Shown here: positions 14,764 through 24,018 of the stretch, piece by piece
Layout: each line of letters begins with the position of its first letter
How positions within the stretch are numbered: position 1 is the first letter of the stretch
Assembly: GCF_020320395.1 (NCBI RefSeq)
Contig: NZ_JAEDAH010000019.1
Location: forward strand, 21,553-60,570
Length of the DNA stretch: 39,018 bases
Source: Thalassolituus marinus
GTDB taxonomy: Bacteria; Pseudomonadota; Gammaproteobacteria; Pseudomonadales; Oceanobacteraceae
Reading direction: 5' to 3'
Translations under genes and position numbers: made by a program
The notes under the pieces: model-generated
The model's input: only the letters and a program-made list of their open reading frames with translations
What the model was told of the DNA's origin: nothing
The model's database searches: none

Positions 14764-15909
14764 TTACTGTACCGGGTCCGGATCGACCCGCAGATCGCGA
14801 GGAATAGGCATATCGGGTTTGCGCTCTGGCTTCGGCCCGCGGCCTTTCACATACAGATCCATCTGGTAGATGTATGCCAGTACCTGAGCCACTGCGATAT
14901 AAAGACCTTCGGGAATTTCCTCACCGATTTTAGCGTGGGTATACAGCGCCCGCGCCAGTGGCGGCGCCTGCATTTGCGGTACGTTATTTTCTTTGGCAAT
15001 TTCGCGGATTTTAAGTGCAACCTGATCAGAACCTTTGGCCACCAGCACCGGTGCTCGCATCAGATCTGATTTGTAGGACAGCGCCACCGAGTAGTGGGTC
15101 GGGTTGGTAATCACCACATCTGCGGTCGGTACGTCCGCCATCATGCGACGCTGGGCAGCTTCCCTTTGCAGCTGACGAATCTTACCCTTAACTTCAGGCC
15201 GCCCTTCACTTTCTTTGTATTCGTCTTTGATTTCCTGCAGCGTCATCCGCAGTTTTTTGGTGTGACTGTATATCTGCCACGGCACATCCACCACCGCGAT
15301 CAGTGCGGTAGCGGCGCACAGTAAAATAACGCTCCAGATAATAATATGAACCGAACCAGCAATCGCCGCTTCGGTTTCCTGACGCGCAAGCTTCAGAGCA
15401 TCGGTAAAGTAATAGTCCAGCACCAGCCAGGCCACCAGCCCTACCACCAGTACCTTGGCCCAGGACTTCACCAGTTCCACCACGGAATTCATGGAAAACA
15501 TCCGCTTCAGACCACTGAGCGGATTCAGACGATCCAGTTTGGGCGCGATTGCTTTTGTCGAGAACAGCCAGCCACCAACGCCCAACGGCCCCATAAAGGC
15601 TGCCACCAGCACCAGCGCCAGCCAGGGCGCCAGTCCCAGCGCCGCTTCACGCAGTGAAGCCCCAAGGTGACTGAACATAATACGAGGATCAAACGCGGTA
15701 TCGCGTTCAAAAGAAAAGCCAAGGCGGGCAACTTCATACATATGGTCACTGAGCCATGGACCAAACGCCAGCAGACCTGCTGCACCGAGTAACAACACCA
15801 TGGTGGTACTCAGCTCTTTCGAACGCGGAACCTGACCTTCCTCACGCGCTTTTTCAAGTTTTCGCGTCGTGGGTTCTTCGGTTTTTTCCTGACCTGTTTC
15901 TTCTGCCAT
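14764..15909 (-). CDS. flhB: FlhB export gate and substrate-specificity switch
   Basis: The 381-residue protein has four membrane segments in the N-terminal ~210 residues and a cytoplasmic domain with the self-cleavage motif NPTH (in VVITNPTHYSV). Cleavage there switches export from hook-type to filament-type substrates, in response to FliK. The N-terminus (TGQEKTEEPTTRKLEKAREEG) is diagnostic for the family. It follows fliR by 24 nt and ends the fliL-flhB string, with a promoter for flhA directly after it. Confidence 0.97.
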   Translation of the reverse strand: MAEETGQEKTEEPTTRKLEKAREEGQVPRSKELSTTMVLLLGAAGLLAFGPWLSDHMYEVARLGFSFERDTAFDPRIMFSHLGASLREAALGLAPWLALVLVAAFMGPLGVGGWLFSTKAIAPKLDRLNPLSGLKRMFSMNSVVELVKSWAKVLVVGLVAWLVLDYYFTDALKLARQETEAAIAGSVHIIIWSVILLCAATALIAVVDVPWQIYSHTKKLRMTLQEIKDEYKESEGRPEVKGKIRQLQREAAQRRMMADVPTADVVITNPTHYSVALSYKSDLMRAPVLVAKGSDQVALKIREIAKENNVPQMQAPPLARALYTHAKIGEEIPEGLYIAVAQVLAYIYQMDLYVKGRGPKPERKPDMPIPRDLRVDPDPVQ

Positions 15910-15933
15910 CTCAGCCCCGGATATTCAGTATTC

Positions 15934-16713
15934 TCAGTTGAGTACCGTCAATTTCTTGATGAACTCAAACAGGATATCCATATAGCCTTGAAAACTTTGT
16001 GCCATATCACTCAGCGTCAGCCAGAGAATAAACAAACCGACGATCATAGTGACCGGAAAGCCCAGTGCGAAAATATTTAATTGAGGTGCAGCCCGCGTCA
16101 TAACACCGAACGCGAGGTTAACAATCAGCAACGCTGTCAGCGCAGGCAAGGAAATCACCAGTGCGGCGGCAAACATCCAGCCACTCCATCTGACAATCAG
16201 ACCAAAGGCCTCAGGCCCCAATCCTTCAAATCCAACCGGCAAAGTGCGAAAACTGTCAGCCAGAATTTCAATCATCACCAGATGTCCATTCAGCGACAGA
16301 AAAACCAGGCTGACCATAAACAGCAGCCACTGCGAAATAACCACCACTGAGGCGCCCTGAGAAGGATCTACCGTGGTCGCAATCCCCAGGCCCGTCTGCA
16401 TAGCAATCAACTGACCGGCAATGACAAATACCTGAGTGACCAGCTCGATCACAAACCCCAGAGCAATACCGATCAGAAGTTGCTGCAGAACGATGACCAG
16501 CGAAGCGACTGATACCGCATCCGCATGAGGGAATGGCGGCAGAACCGGTACCAGCACCAGAGTAATAGCGACGGCCAGCAATAAACGGATACGCTGAGAG
16601 ACCATACGCGTACCAATCAGCGGCATCACCATCAGCAGACCGCTGATGCGTGCAAACGGATACAGGTAGCGACTGATCCAGTGGCTTACCTCAATGGCGT
16701 CCAGTTCCGGCAC
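15934..16713 (-). CDS. fliR: FliR export gate membrane protein
   Basis: The 259-residue polytopic membrane protein has about five or six hydrophobic segments. Family landmarks are ISRYLYPFARISGLLMVMPLIGTR near the start, GIALGFVIELVTQVFVIAGQLIAMQTGLG and DPSQGASVVV in the middle, and RAAPQLNIFALGFPVTMIVGL near the end. With FliP and FliQ it makes the core channel of the type III export gate. It begins two bases after the fliQ stop codon. Confidence 0.96.
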   Translation of the reverse strand: MPELDAIEVSHWISRYLYPFARISGLLMVMPLIGTRMVSQRIRLLLAVAITLVLVPVLPPFPHADAVSVASLVIVLQQLLIGIALGFVIELVTQVFVIAGQLIAMQTGLGIATTVDPSQGASVVVISQWLLFMVSLVFLSLNGHLVMIEILADSFRTLPVGFEGLGPEAFGLIVRWSGWMFAAALVISLPALTALLIVNLAFGVMTRAAPQLNIFALGFPVTMIVGLFILWLTLSDMAQSFQGYMDILFEFIKKLTVLN

Positions 16714-16715
16714 AG

Positions 16716-16985
16716 TTAACCTATCAGGAAGGGAATATTCAGGTAGAGTTCGCGGGTGTAATCAATGACAGCATTCACCGCCCATGGACCAAAACCAATA
16801 ATGGCAATCAGTGTCACCACCAGTCGTGGCAGAAAACTCAGAGTCTGCTCGTTAATCTGTGTCGCCGCCTGAAAGGTACTGACGATCAGACCCACCACCA
16901 GGCTGGGCACAATAATGACTACAACGGTTACCAATACCAGGTACATGGCTGCGGTAAACAAATCACCAATATTATCCGGTGTCAT
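16716..16985 (-). CDS. fliQ: FliQ export gate membrane protein
   Basis: The 89-residue protein has two membrane helices (about 15-38 and 50-73) and the family start MTPDNIGDLFTAAMYL; LVGLIVSTFQAATQINEQTLSFLPR is typical. I start at ATG 16985, which has AGGAGG immediately upstream, and reject a 19-residue longer frame that would run into fliP. Length equals that of known FliQ. Four copies sit around the FliP5-FliR1 core of the gate. Confidence 0.96.
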   Translation of the reverse strand: MTPDNIGDLFTAAMYLVLVTVVVIIVPSLVVGLIVSTFQAATQINEQTLSFLPRLVVTLIAIIGFGPWAVNAVIDYTRELYLNIPFLIG

Positions 16986-16993
16986 ACGCCCTC

Positions 16994-17764
16994 CTACACG
17001 GTACCAAAGCTGTTGGCCAGTGTTCCCATAATCAGCGCCCAACCATCAATCAGAACAAACAGCATGATTTTAAACGGTAATGAAATGATGATTGGCGAAA
17101 GCATCATCATACCCATGGCCATCAGAATACTGGCGACCACCAGATCAATAATCAAAAAAGGGATAAAAATCAGAAAGCCGATCTGAAAGGCGGTTTTCAG
17201 CTCACTGGTAATAAAAGCCGGAATCAGAATATGAATCGGCGTTTCCTCCGGTGAGGCGATATTCTGCTCGCCGCTGATGCGCACGAACAGTTGCAGATCC
17301 GTTTCCCGGGTTTGTGACAGCATGAATTCATGCAGTGGTTTAATTGCCCGCTCTGCCGCTTCCAGTGGCGTAATGGTTTCTGCCAGATAGGGCTGCAAGG
17401 CGTCGGCGTTGATAACGCGAAAAACAGGCATCATGACAAACAGTGACAAAAACAGCGCCAGCCCAAGCAATACCTGATTGGAAGGCGTCTGCTGAAGCCC
17501 CATCGCCTGGCGCAGAATTGCCAGAACAACAATGATGCGGGTAAAGGAAGTCATCATAATCAGTAGTGACGGCAATACCGTCAGCACTGTCATAATGGCC
17601 AGAATCTGAATCGTTACGGAATACTCACCGCCATTGTCGGTGGTATTAAATGTGACAGCCGGAATACCGAGGTAAGACGTCGCTGAATCAGCAGCCGATG
17701 CAACGGCTGGTAACAGCAATGCCGACACCAGTATCAGCCAACGCAGAAAATTCCCTGTTTTCAT
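16994..17764 (-). CDS. fliP: FliP export gate membrane protein
   Basis: The 256-residue protein starts with a cleavable signal peptide ([20 protein letters not shown]), then a periplasmic stretch and four membrane segments. Landmarks are [35 protein letters not shown] and [21 protein letters not shown]. It is the main gate-channel subunit. It overlaps fliO by 4 nt and is followed 8 nt later by fliQ, so translation along fliO-P-Q-R is probably coupled. Confidence 0.97.
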   Translation of the reverse strand: MKTGNFLRWLILVSALLLPAVASAADSATSYLGIPAVTFNTTDNGGEYSVTIQILAIMTVLTVLPSLLIMMTSFTRIIVVLAILRQAMGLQQTPSNQVLLGLALFLSLFVMMPVFRVINADALQPYLAETITPLEAAERAIKPLHEFMLSQTRETDLQLFVRISGEQNIASPEETPIHILIPAFITSELKTAFQIGFLIFIPFLIIDLVVASILMAMGMMMLSPIIISLPFKIMLFVLIDGWALIMGTLANSFGTV

Positions 17765-18180
17765 GGTCGGATCGCTTTTTTTAATAATTCCTGAAAACTG
17801 GCGGGGGCTGATGTATTTGCCAGCGGAAGCGGCTCATCGAGTTCAGCGAGCGTGGTTATTTGCTGTGGTGTAATGCCTACCAGCAACTGCTTTTCCCCAA
17901 CCTGTATAACGGCAATTTTCTCTTTCATACCCAATGGTAAGCTGGCCACAATGTTCAGTTGCCCCTGCCCCTGAGCTAACTGAACGCCCCGTGTTTTACT
18001 GACCAACCATGCCAGAGCCACAATCAACCCAAGCACAATCACCAGAAAAAACATCACTTTTCCGGCAGAGGCCAATGGTGCAGGGGCTTTTATTACCGCT
18101 TCTTCAGCCGCCAGCAGCCAGCCTGGCTGCAAGCAGAAAAAAACACACAGACTTTTAACGCAGACGTTGGATACGTTCAC
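17761..18180 (-). CDS. fliO: FliO export gate assembly protein
   Basis: The 139-residue protein has an N-terminal hydrophobic signal-like segment ([17 protein letters not shown]), one membrane helix (about 42-62, [19 protein letters not shown]) and a small cytoplasmic domain. Weakly conserved in all species, it is recognised by the N-terminal layout, the stretch [25 protein letters not shown] and its place before fliP. The start is uncertain: GTG 18180 overlaps fliN by 26 nt and no good ribosome site decides it. FliO helps FliP form its ring. Confidence 0.9.
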   Translation of the reverse strand: MNVSNVCVKSLCVFFCLQPGWLLAAEEAVIKAPAPLASAGKVMFFLVIVLGLIVALAWLVSKTRGVQLAQGQGQLNIVASLPLGMKEKIAVIQVGEKQLLVGITPQQITTLAELDEPLPLANTSAPASFQELLKKAIRP

Positions 18181-18730
18181 TCTGGCTCACCACATCGGTC
18201 AGACGAATACCAAATTTATCGTTCACCATCACGACCTCGCCATGGGCGATCAGTGTGCCATTAACCATCACATCCAGTGGTTCACCCGCCAGACGATCCA
18301 GTTCTACCACAGAGCCCTGATTCAGTTGCAGCAGGTTGCGAATAGGAATCTGAGTAGCGCCTACCTCCATAGAGATACGCACCGGAATATCCAGAATGAC
18401 ATCCAGCTCAGGGCCTGGCCCGTTGCTTTCTACCGGCTTACCTTCATCTTCCAGCTCGTCCAGCTCAACCTGACGAACATCGTCTCCACCTTCGCCAGCT
18501 TCGGCCATGGCAGCCGCCCAGTCATCCTCAGCGTTTTCTTCTTCGCCACCTTCACCAGCTTCAGCCATAGCTGCCGCCCATTCGTCAGCGACTGCTTCAT
18601 CATCGGAGGACGCCTCAGTAACACCTTCGGCAACAGAGTCCGCCAGCGCATCGGCATCCAGTTCAGCATTTTCTTCTGCACCGGGTTCGGCATTTTCTTC
18701 CGGAGTCAGATCATCATTATCATCTGCCAT
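18155..18730 (-). CDS. fliN: FliN flagellar switch protein
   Basis: The 191-residue protein has the usual ~75-residue C-terminal SpoA domain (about 108-191; LDVILDIPVRISMEVGATQIPIRNLLQLNQGSVVELDRLAGEPLDV). It also has an unusually long acidic N-terminal arm, within which WAAAMAEAGEGG occurs twice, at 51-62 and 71-82, a 20-residue period. FliN builds the bottom of the C ring and docks the FliH export complex. It follows fliM by 23 nt. The duplicated Trp-containing motif may be a binding peptide; many relatives have one copy, as I recall. Confidence 0.96.
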   Translation of the reverse strand: MADDNDDLTPEENAEPGAEENAELDADALADSVAEGVTEASSDDEAVADEWAAAMAEAGEGGEEENAEDDWAAAMAEAGEGGDDVRQVELDELEDEGKPVESNGPGPELDVILDIPVRISMEVGATQIPIRNLLQLNQGSVVELDRLAGEPLDVMVNGTLIAHGEVVMVNDKFGIRLTDVVSQSERIQRLR

Positions 18731-18753
18731 TGCTCTCTCCTGATCGCTTTATT

Positions 18754-19722
18754 TCAGCGGCGTTTCTTATGTATCTGATCGATGATTTTCACCGCCAGAT
18801 TTTCATTGGAAATACCCATTTTTCCGCGGAATACCGGTACTCCATTCGCCTGCAGAATAAATTCTTCGGGCATATCAACCGGGATAACGTCACCAGCTTT
18901 CAGCTCCGCCACTTCCCTGAGGGTTATCTGTCGTTCCAGCAAGGTACCGTGAATGGGGACACGAGCTTCAAGAATGTCTTCCCGCAATGATTGCAACCAG
19001 CGCTCATCGACGTCATCAACATCACTCTGTACCCCGGCATCCAGCACTTCGCGAATCGGCTCAATCATTGAGTACGGGAAAGTCAGGTGCAGATCACCAC
19101 CACCACCATCCAGTTCGATGTGGAAGGTGCTGACTACCACGACTTCACTGGGGCTGACGATGTTGGCCATCGCCGGGTTTACTTCCGACCCCACATATTC
19201 AAAGTCGAGTTTCATCACCGGAGCCCAGGCTTCGATCATGTCGCCGAAAACCTGACTCAGTACCAGCTGCACCACGCGTACTTCGGTTGGTGTAAATTCC
19301 CGCCCTTCGATCTTGGCGTGCCGACCATCGCCACCAAAGAAGTTATCCACCAGCTTGAACACCAGCTTGGCATCGAGAATAAACAGCGCTGTACCTCGCA
19401 GCGGACGCATCTTCACCAGATTAAGACTGGTCGGCACGTACAGGGTATGTACGTACTCACCAAATTTCATAATCTGCACACCGCCCGACGCGACATCGGC
19501 ACTGCGGCGCAGAAAATTGAACATGCTGATGCGGGTGTAGCGCGCGAAACGCTCATTGATCATTTCCAGAGTCGGCATACGACCGCGAACGATACGGTCG
19601 TTACTGGTCAGGTCGTAAGCCTTAACCCCGGTTGCATCAATGTCCTCTTCCGGTTCGATATCACCATCATCGACACCGTGAAGCAGCGCATCAATTTCGT
19701 CCTGCGAGAGTAAATCCTGCAC
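18754..19722 (-). CDS. fliM: FliM flagellar switch protein
   Basis: The 322-residue protein starts with the CheY-P-binding peptide (LLSQDEIDALLHGV, residues 4-17). It continues with the middle CheC-like domain (about 45-230, with the GGDGRHAKIEGREFTPTE loop) and ends in a SpoA domain (about 245-322). It sets the rotation direction in the C ring by joining FliG above and FliN below. It follows fliL by 11 nt. The EIDALL motif is canonical, so the CheY encoded at 8.9 kb should bind it. Confidence 0.97.
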   Translation of the reverse strand: MQDLLSQDEIDALLHGVDDGDIEPEEDIDATGVKAYDLTSNDRIVRGRMPTLEMINERFARYTRISMFNFLRRSADVASGGVQIMKFGEYVHTLYVPTSLNLVKMRPLRGTALFILDAKLVFKLVDNFFGGDGRHAKIEGREFTPTEVRVVQLVLSQVFGDMIEAWAPVMKLDFEYVGSEVNPAMANIVSPSEVVVVSTFHIELDGGGGDLHLTFPYSMIEPIREVLDAGVQSDVDDVDERWLQSLREDILEARVPIHGTLLERQITLREVAELKAGDVIPVDMPEEFILQANGVPVFRGKMGISNENLAVKIIDQIHKKRR

Positions 19723-19733
19723 GCGACTTTTCC

Positions 19734-20276
19734 TTACTGCATAACAAAGTCGGTAAACAGAACAGCTTCTACGCCATCTGTACCGGCTTCCCGTTGAACC
19801 AGCTGCGCAATGTGTTTCAGCAGCTGCTCCTGAAGCGCCACCCGACCTTCTGCTGTACGCAGGTAGTCAAAGTTCTGCTCACCAATAATGCGGATGATAT
19901 CGTTGCGAACCATGGGTTCATGCAGGTTCAGTGCATCCACTACCGCCTGCTTACGAGTCATCACTTCAATGTTCAGCTGTAAAAAACGCTGACGTGGCCC
20001 AACCTGAAAGCTGACAACGAACTCGGGTTTCAGCACCACATACTGAGCTGGAATAGCGGGCTCCTCCACGACTTCTTCAACAGCCGCTTCATCACCTTCA
20101 GCTCCTGCTTCCTCATCACCGCCCATAAAAAACAGCGCCGCACCAATCCCTGCACCTGCCAGAACCAGAACCAGAACAGCAATGATGATAATAATGATGA
20201 GTTTCTTTTTACTCTTCGGTGCTTCTTCAGCAGCGCCGCCACCATTATCGAGTTTCAGATCTTGTTCGGCTGCCAT
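19734..20276 (-). CDS. fliL: FliL stator-associated membrane protein
   Basis: The 180-residue protein has a cytoplasmic N-terminus rich in Lys/Gly, one very hydrophobic membrane helix (about 26-51, LIIIIIIAVLVLVLAGAG) and an acidic stretch. Its periplasmic FliL domain (about 75-180) includes YVVLKPEFVVSF, QLNIEVMTRKQAVVDAL and TDFVMQ at the very end. It forms rings around stator units and improves torque. It is the first gene of its operon, behind a sigma54-like promoter and a terminator that ends fliK. Confidence 0.95.
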   Translation of the reverse strand: MAAEQDLKLDNGGGAAEEAPKSKKKLIIIIIIAVLVLVLAGAGIGAALFFMGGDEEAGAEGDEAAVEEVVEEPAIPAQYVVLKPEFVVSFQVGPRQRFLQLNIEVMTRKQAVVDALNLHEPMVRNDIIRIIGEQNFDYLRTAEGRVALQEQLLKHIAQLVQREAGTDGVEAVLFTDFVMQ

Positions 20277-20308
20277 ATTGGTCGCTCTCCCGTATTTAAT
20301 GTCAATTT

Positions 20309-20324
20309 AGCAATAGCCATGCCA
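20309..20324 (-). promoter_or_regulatory. Sigma54-like promoter for fliL operon
   Basis: The minus strand reads TGGCATGGCTATTGCT. This matches the TGGCACG-N4-TTGCW consensus with one mismatch in the -24 half and a perfect -12 half, at the right spacing. It lies 32 nt before the fliL ATG, so transcription would start about 20 nt upstream of the gene and carry fliL through flhB. Confidence 0.75.
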
Positions 20325-20433
20325 CGTATTTCCGTCAAAAAACCAGCAAAATTAGCGGTTTTTCGGACATACGCTTACCTGAGTTTAGAAGGTTCTGAAC
20401 GGAGCGCCGGATTTACGGCAGATTTAGCCCGGT

Positions 20434-20468
20434 GAAAAATCGGCCGCACCTGAACAGGCTGCGGCCGA
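20434..20468 (-). terminator. Intrinsic terminator after fliK
   Basis: On the minus strand TCGGCCGCA (20460-20468) pairs perfectly with TGCGGCCGA (20440-20448). CCTG/CAGG in the loop extends the stem, and a run of five T (20435-20439) follows. It begins about 8 nt after the fliK stop and separates fliK from the fliL operon. It is the strongest terminator inside the window. Confidence 0.9.
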
Positions 20469-20476
20469 CGACATTA

Positions 20477-21805
20477 TCAGGCGAAGGTATCGAGCAGCGA
20501 ATGACTGCTGATCGCAGCAGGACGCTCAGCCATCATCTCGTCATCAGTCTCGGCTGATGGCCAGCCATCAGCATGACCCTGGCCGTCTCCCTTCCCCTGT
20601 CCGGCGAAGCCGCTGCCAGAGGAGCTACTCTGATCACTGACATCGAAGCCATGAAGTGTCAGACCCTGGCCGGATAACGCATCACGCAAGCGGTGCGCAC
20701 TGGCTTCCAGCACTTCACGAACCTGAGGGTTCTGTGCGTGAACCTGAATGGTCGCCTGTTCCTGGCTTACCCGTACTTTGACTTCAAGGCTGCCCAGTTC
20801 CGGTGGATCCAGCTGAATACGGGCTTCCTGCACGTCTTCGGCCACCATGGTCAGAATTCTGGCTCCCAGAGCACCACCCCATTCACGCCGATCCTGGCCA
20901 AACTCCAGCCGTTCTCGTCGCAGATGAATTTGCTCAGCCTGAGTCATTTCGGCCTCAGCAACTGCCTCTGCACTCAACTCTTCTGCACTGGCAGACGAAG
21001 CGTCCAGTTGCTCAGAATGTGCTGCAATCGCTGCCGCCAAAGGTGTCTGCGGTGTTGCCGTTGGTGCCGCCTGCTGCGCCACGTTTGCAGTAGTCTGCGC
21101 TGCCACTGCAGGGGTCATACGACGCTGCTCTTCCGGCAAGTAGAAATCACTGCCCGGCTCGTCAGCGGCCAGCCCATCCACCAGCTCGGAATCTGCGCCT
21201 TCCGCAGGCTCAGTATGCACACGAGAGTCAGGCGCGACACGCGGATCACCCAGCGTTTTCTGCCGTAGCCCTGTCTGACTGCTCAGAGGCTTGTCAGCAG
21301 CTGTCGATGCAGAATTCGCAGAGGCTGGCGTAGCGGCCACTGCCAGTGGCGAATACATAACAGCCTGAGCATCATCGTCTCTCTCGCCGTCGGCCAGCCC
21401 AGCTACAGACTCTTCGTCAGAGGCAGCATCAACAGCGGCCGTTTCATCGGTTGCTTGTATCGTGCGAATCGCCAGCGGTGATTGAGCCTGTTCAATGCGT
21501 CCAAGCAAGTCGTCAACAGCAGGCGATTTGGCCGGTAACGGTATCTCGCCATCGGCCACCATCAGCTGTGGCAGTAGTGGGCCCTGCGGCAAGCCTTCGT
21601 CACCGGGCGGCAAGGTTTGTAGAAGTGAAAGCCCCCCTGCAGACTCCGGTGTCGTTGATACCGGAGACATCAGTTCAGCCATAACAGCAGAAAACTCCGC
21701 GTCGCTTTCTCCCGGCATCATCAGCGCAGAAAGCCCGGAATCCGGGTTCTGACCCTGCATTGCCAGCAAGCCTAAGGGAGTTGTATTGGATCCTGTCGCG
21801 TTCAT
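20477..21805 (-). CDS. fliK: FliK hook-length control protein
   Basis: The 442-residue secreted ruler has a low-complexity Ala/Pro/Glu/Ser-rich N-terminal and middle part (about 1-290). The conserved FliK C-terminal domain (about 300-405) includes GGALGARILTMVAEDVQEARIQLDPPELGSLEVKV and VREVLEASAHRLRDALSGQGL, which acts on FlhB to stop hook growth. It stands as a single-gene unit: a sigma54-like promoter upstream, terminators on both sides. In P. aeruginosa fliK lies elsewhere, so its position between hptB and fliL is a local arrangement. Confidence 0.95.
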   Translation of the reverse strand: MNATGSNTTPLGLLAMQGQNPDSGLSALMMPGESDAEFSAVMAELMSPVSTTPESAGGLSLLQTLPPGDEGLPQGPLLPQLMVADGEIPLPAKSPAVDDLLGRIEQAQSPLAIRTIQATDETAAVDAASDEESVAGLADGERDDDAQAVMYSPLAVAATPASANSASTAADKPLSSQTGLRQKTLGDPRVAPDSRVHTEPAEGADSELVDGLAADEPGSDFYLPEEQRRMTPAVAAQTTANVAQQAAPTATPQTPLAAAIAAHSEQLDASSASAEELSAEAVAEAEMTQAEQIHLRRERLEFGQDRREWGGALGARILTMVAEDVQEARIQLDPPELGSLEVKVRVSQEQATIQVHAQNPQVREVLEASAHRLRDALSGQGLTLHGFDVSDQSSSSGSGFAGQGKGDGQGHADGWPSAETDDEMMAERPAAISSHSLLDTFA

Positions 21806-21852
21806 CCGCTACTCCGTAAAGTGTCCCAGACAGAATGGTTCACAAGGGATAA

Positions 21853-21868
21853 CGCAAATGGCGGGCCA
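21853..21868 (-). promoter_or_regulatory. Sigma54-like promoter for fliK
   Basis: The minus strand reads TGGCCCGCCATTTGCG. The -24 half differs from TGGCACG at one base, and the -12 TTGC is intact at the right spacing. It lies 47 nt upstream of the fliK ATG and just after the terminator that ends hptB. Confidence 0.7.
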
Positions 21869-21913
21869 AGTTCAGAATATTGCGGCGGTACGTGTACCAG
21901 AAGGGGGAGGTGT

Positions 21914-21940
21914 GAAAAACAAACCGGGGCTTACGCCCCG
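21914..21940 (-). terminator. Intrinsic terminator after hptB
   Basis: On the minus strand CGGGGC (21935-21940) and GCCCCG (21925-21930) form a perfect stem with loop GTAA, followed by GTTTGTTTTT. It starts 8 nt after the hptB stop codon and closes the hsbA-hsbR-hptB group. The GTAA loop is the same as in the terminator at the right end of the window. Confidence 0.9.
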
Positions 21941-21948
21941 CTTACCGC

Positions 21949-22287
21949 TCAGATCATTTCACGCAGAAGAGACTGAACGACATTAAATTCCTGCTCGATG
22001 CGGCCAAGTAATACATCAAGGCCATCCAACTCATCGGCTTTTGCGGCTTTTTCCATTTCGAAACACAGTGCAGCCAGAGCATAAGCACTTATATTTCCAC
22101 TGGCTCCCTTGAAGCTGTGAGCCAGCTCTCTCAGCTCTTCTGATGCTCCCGCCTGTAATGCTGAACGCAGTTTCGGTAACCGCTGTGCGGAGTCATCAAT
22201 ATATACAGTGAGAAGGTCTGAGAACTCCTCCTCCATCACTTCCCTGAGCATGTCCATAGAATCGACATCAAAATGATCTGCGAGCAC
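21949..22287 (-). CDS. hptB: HptB-like histidine phosphotransfer protein
   Basis: The 112-residue single Hpt domain has phospho-His H57 in LAHSFKGASGNISAYALAALC and starts at GTG 22287, one base after the hsbR stop. In P. aeruginosa HptB (PA3345, also His57 as I recall) takes phosphate from hybrid sensor kinases and passes it to HsbR, affecting biofilm, c-di-GMP and flagellar gene expression. The order hsbA-hsbR-hptB is the same there. The kinases that would feed it are not in this window. It is closely followed by a strong terminator. Confidence 0.9.
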   Translation of the reverse strand: MLADHFDVDSMDMLREVMEEEFSDLLTVYIDDSAQRLPKLRSALQAGASEELRELAHSFKGASGNISAYALAALCFEMEKAAKADELDGLDVLLGRIEQEFNVVQSLLREMI

Positions 22288-22288
22288 G

Positions 22289-24007
22289 TTAATCTCTCCC
22301 TTCTGTCATCCGCGGCCATCGTATCACTGCCTCAACCTGATTGCCTATGCCGATGTACTGAAGCGAGTCGCATATTTCCTCAATCAGACGCAGGCCGCGA
22401 CCAGAGTATTCATTACCCTCCCCACGGCGCTTGCGCTCCAGAACCTCCTGATAGTCGAAACCCGGGCCGCTGTCTTCAATGCGCAGAATCAACTCTCCGC
22501 TGCGCCCATCACCACGGTGTTGCATGTGGATGCGCACAAACCCGTCAACCAAACCGTCCAGACGCTCTTCCCGCTGGCGATAATATTCCATAAAACCCTG
22601 AGGTGTGGCTTTCAGTGATGAACTGAGTCCAAGCACGCCATGCTCAAAGGCATTGGAGAACAACTCTGCCATCACGGTATAGAGTTGGCCCCCCATGGCA
22701 CGCAAGCCAGGGACTTCCATCATCACATGAATCATCAACGGCATCGGATTGAAGTTCTTCAGCGACGAGATACCCAGTTCATAGTGCATTTCCCAGTCAA
22801 TCGGGCCGGAAACCGGACCGGAGGCGAGTTTCAGTTCGACTTCTTCCAACTCGCTTTCTTCAACCATTTTGAGTTCCAGCAGCGTTGTATCATCATCGTT
22901 GCCACTGCCTTCTAGAAAGTCATTCAACGCCATCTGAATTGCATCAAACACATCTTCCGGATTCTGGGTCGTCACGAAGACATCGCGCAGACGCTCTTCA
23001 CCGAACATTTCTCCATGCGGATTGCGGGCTTCCTGAATACCATCGGACCAGACAAACAGACGATCACCGGCGTCGACCTGATACTCAACCATCTCGTCCT
23101 TGAACTTCTCATTGCTGAGAACCCCAAGCGGCAGATTGCGTGACGAAAGTGTTTCCACCTCACCACTGGTAGCACGTAACAGATAACAATCCGGAACCCC
23201 GCCCATCCAGACATTCATTATTTTGCGATCAAAGTTAAGCTCAGCAACAACGGCACAACAGAAAAAACCAACCGGCAAAATGCCTTTCAGTTTGAGGTTG
23301 ATCTCTCGCAGGATGTCAGACAGGGCAAAGCCTTTTGCCGTCATGCCGTAGAAGATTTCCGCCAGAGGCATGGCTCCGATCGCAGCCGGCAGGCCATGGC
23401 CGGTAAAGTCTCCCAGCAATACGTACATGCCGCCGGCGGGGTTACGGGCTGCCAGCAACACATCGCCGTTAAATACTGCCAGCGGGGATAACATAAAACG
23501 TATATTCGGTGCGGACAGGCAGCCGGCATGAGCAACGTTGTCGAACACAGCCTTGGCAACGTGCTGTTCATGCAGCAGGTGTTCATTGTGAATAGCAATG
23601 GTGTCGCGCTGAGCCTGCAGCATGCGGTGCATTTCACGCATACGGTAAAACGAACTGATCTTGGCTTTCAGAATGATTGGGTTGTAGGGCTTGCTAAGGA
23701 AGTCGTCGCCACCAGAATCCAGGCAATCGGCAAGGCTCTGGGCATCGGTAAGTGACGTCAGAAAGATAACCGGTACAAACTCTTCCCCGGCATCCGCTTT
23801 AATACGACGGGCGGCCTCACGGCCGTCCATAACCGGCATCATAACGTCCATCAGAACGATATCGGGCCGGAACTCCTCGTAAGCGGTAACAGCCAGAGCG
23901 CCATTTTCAGCTTCAAAGACGTCATATCCCTGATTACGAACAATACGGGAAAGAACCATCCGGTCGATCTGGTTATCATCCGCAATCAGTACTTTAATAC
24001 CATCCAT
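22289..24007 (-). CDS. hsbR: HsbR-like receiver-PP2C phosphatase-kinase
   Basis: The 572-residue protein has three domains. The N-terminal receiver (1-120) has phospho-acceptor D54 in IVLMDVMMPVMDG. A PP2C/SpoIIE-type phosphatase (about 175-390) contains GDFTGHGLPAAIG, WSDGIQEARN and NDDDTTLLEL. A C-terminal HATPase/anti-sigma-kinase-like domain (about 415-565) has AELFSNAFEHGVLGL, IEDSGPGFDYQ and GRGLRLIEE. This is the layout of P. aeruginosa HsbR (PA3346), which switches between dephosphorylating and phosphorylating HsbA depending on HptB. It sits between hsbA and hptB, as in that system. The function is inferred from architecture and order. Confidence 0.92.
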   Translation of the reverse strand: MDGIKVLIADDNQIDRMVLSRIVRNQGYDVFEAENGALAVTAYEEFRPDIVLMDVMMPVMDGREAARRIKADAGEEFVPVIFLTSLTDAQSLADCLDSGGDDFLSKPYNPIILKAKISSFYRMREMHRMLQAQRDTIAIHNEHLLHEQHVAKAVFDNVAHAGCLSAPNIRFMLSPLAVFNGDVLLAARNPAGGMYVLLGDFTGHGLPAAIGAMPLAEIFYGMTAKGFALSDILREINLKLKGILPVGFFCCAVVAELNFDRKIMNVWMGGVPDCYLLRATSGEVETLSSRNLPLGVLSNEKFKDEMVEYQVDAGDRLFVWSDGIQEARNPHGEMFGEERLRDVFVTTQNPEDVFDAIQMALNDFLEGSGNDDDTTLLELKMVEESELEEVELKLASGPVSGPIDWEMHYELGISSLKNFNPMPLMIHVMMEVPGLRAMGGQLYTVMAELFSNAFEHGVLGLSSSLKATPQGFMEYYRQREERLDGLVDGFVRIHMQHRGDGRSGELILRIEDSGPGFDYQEVLERKRRGEGNEYSGRGLRLIEEICDSLQYIGIGNQVEAVIRWPRMTEGRD

Positions 24008-24018
24008 GGTGATGCTGC

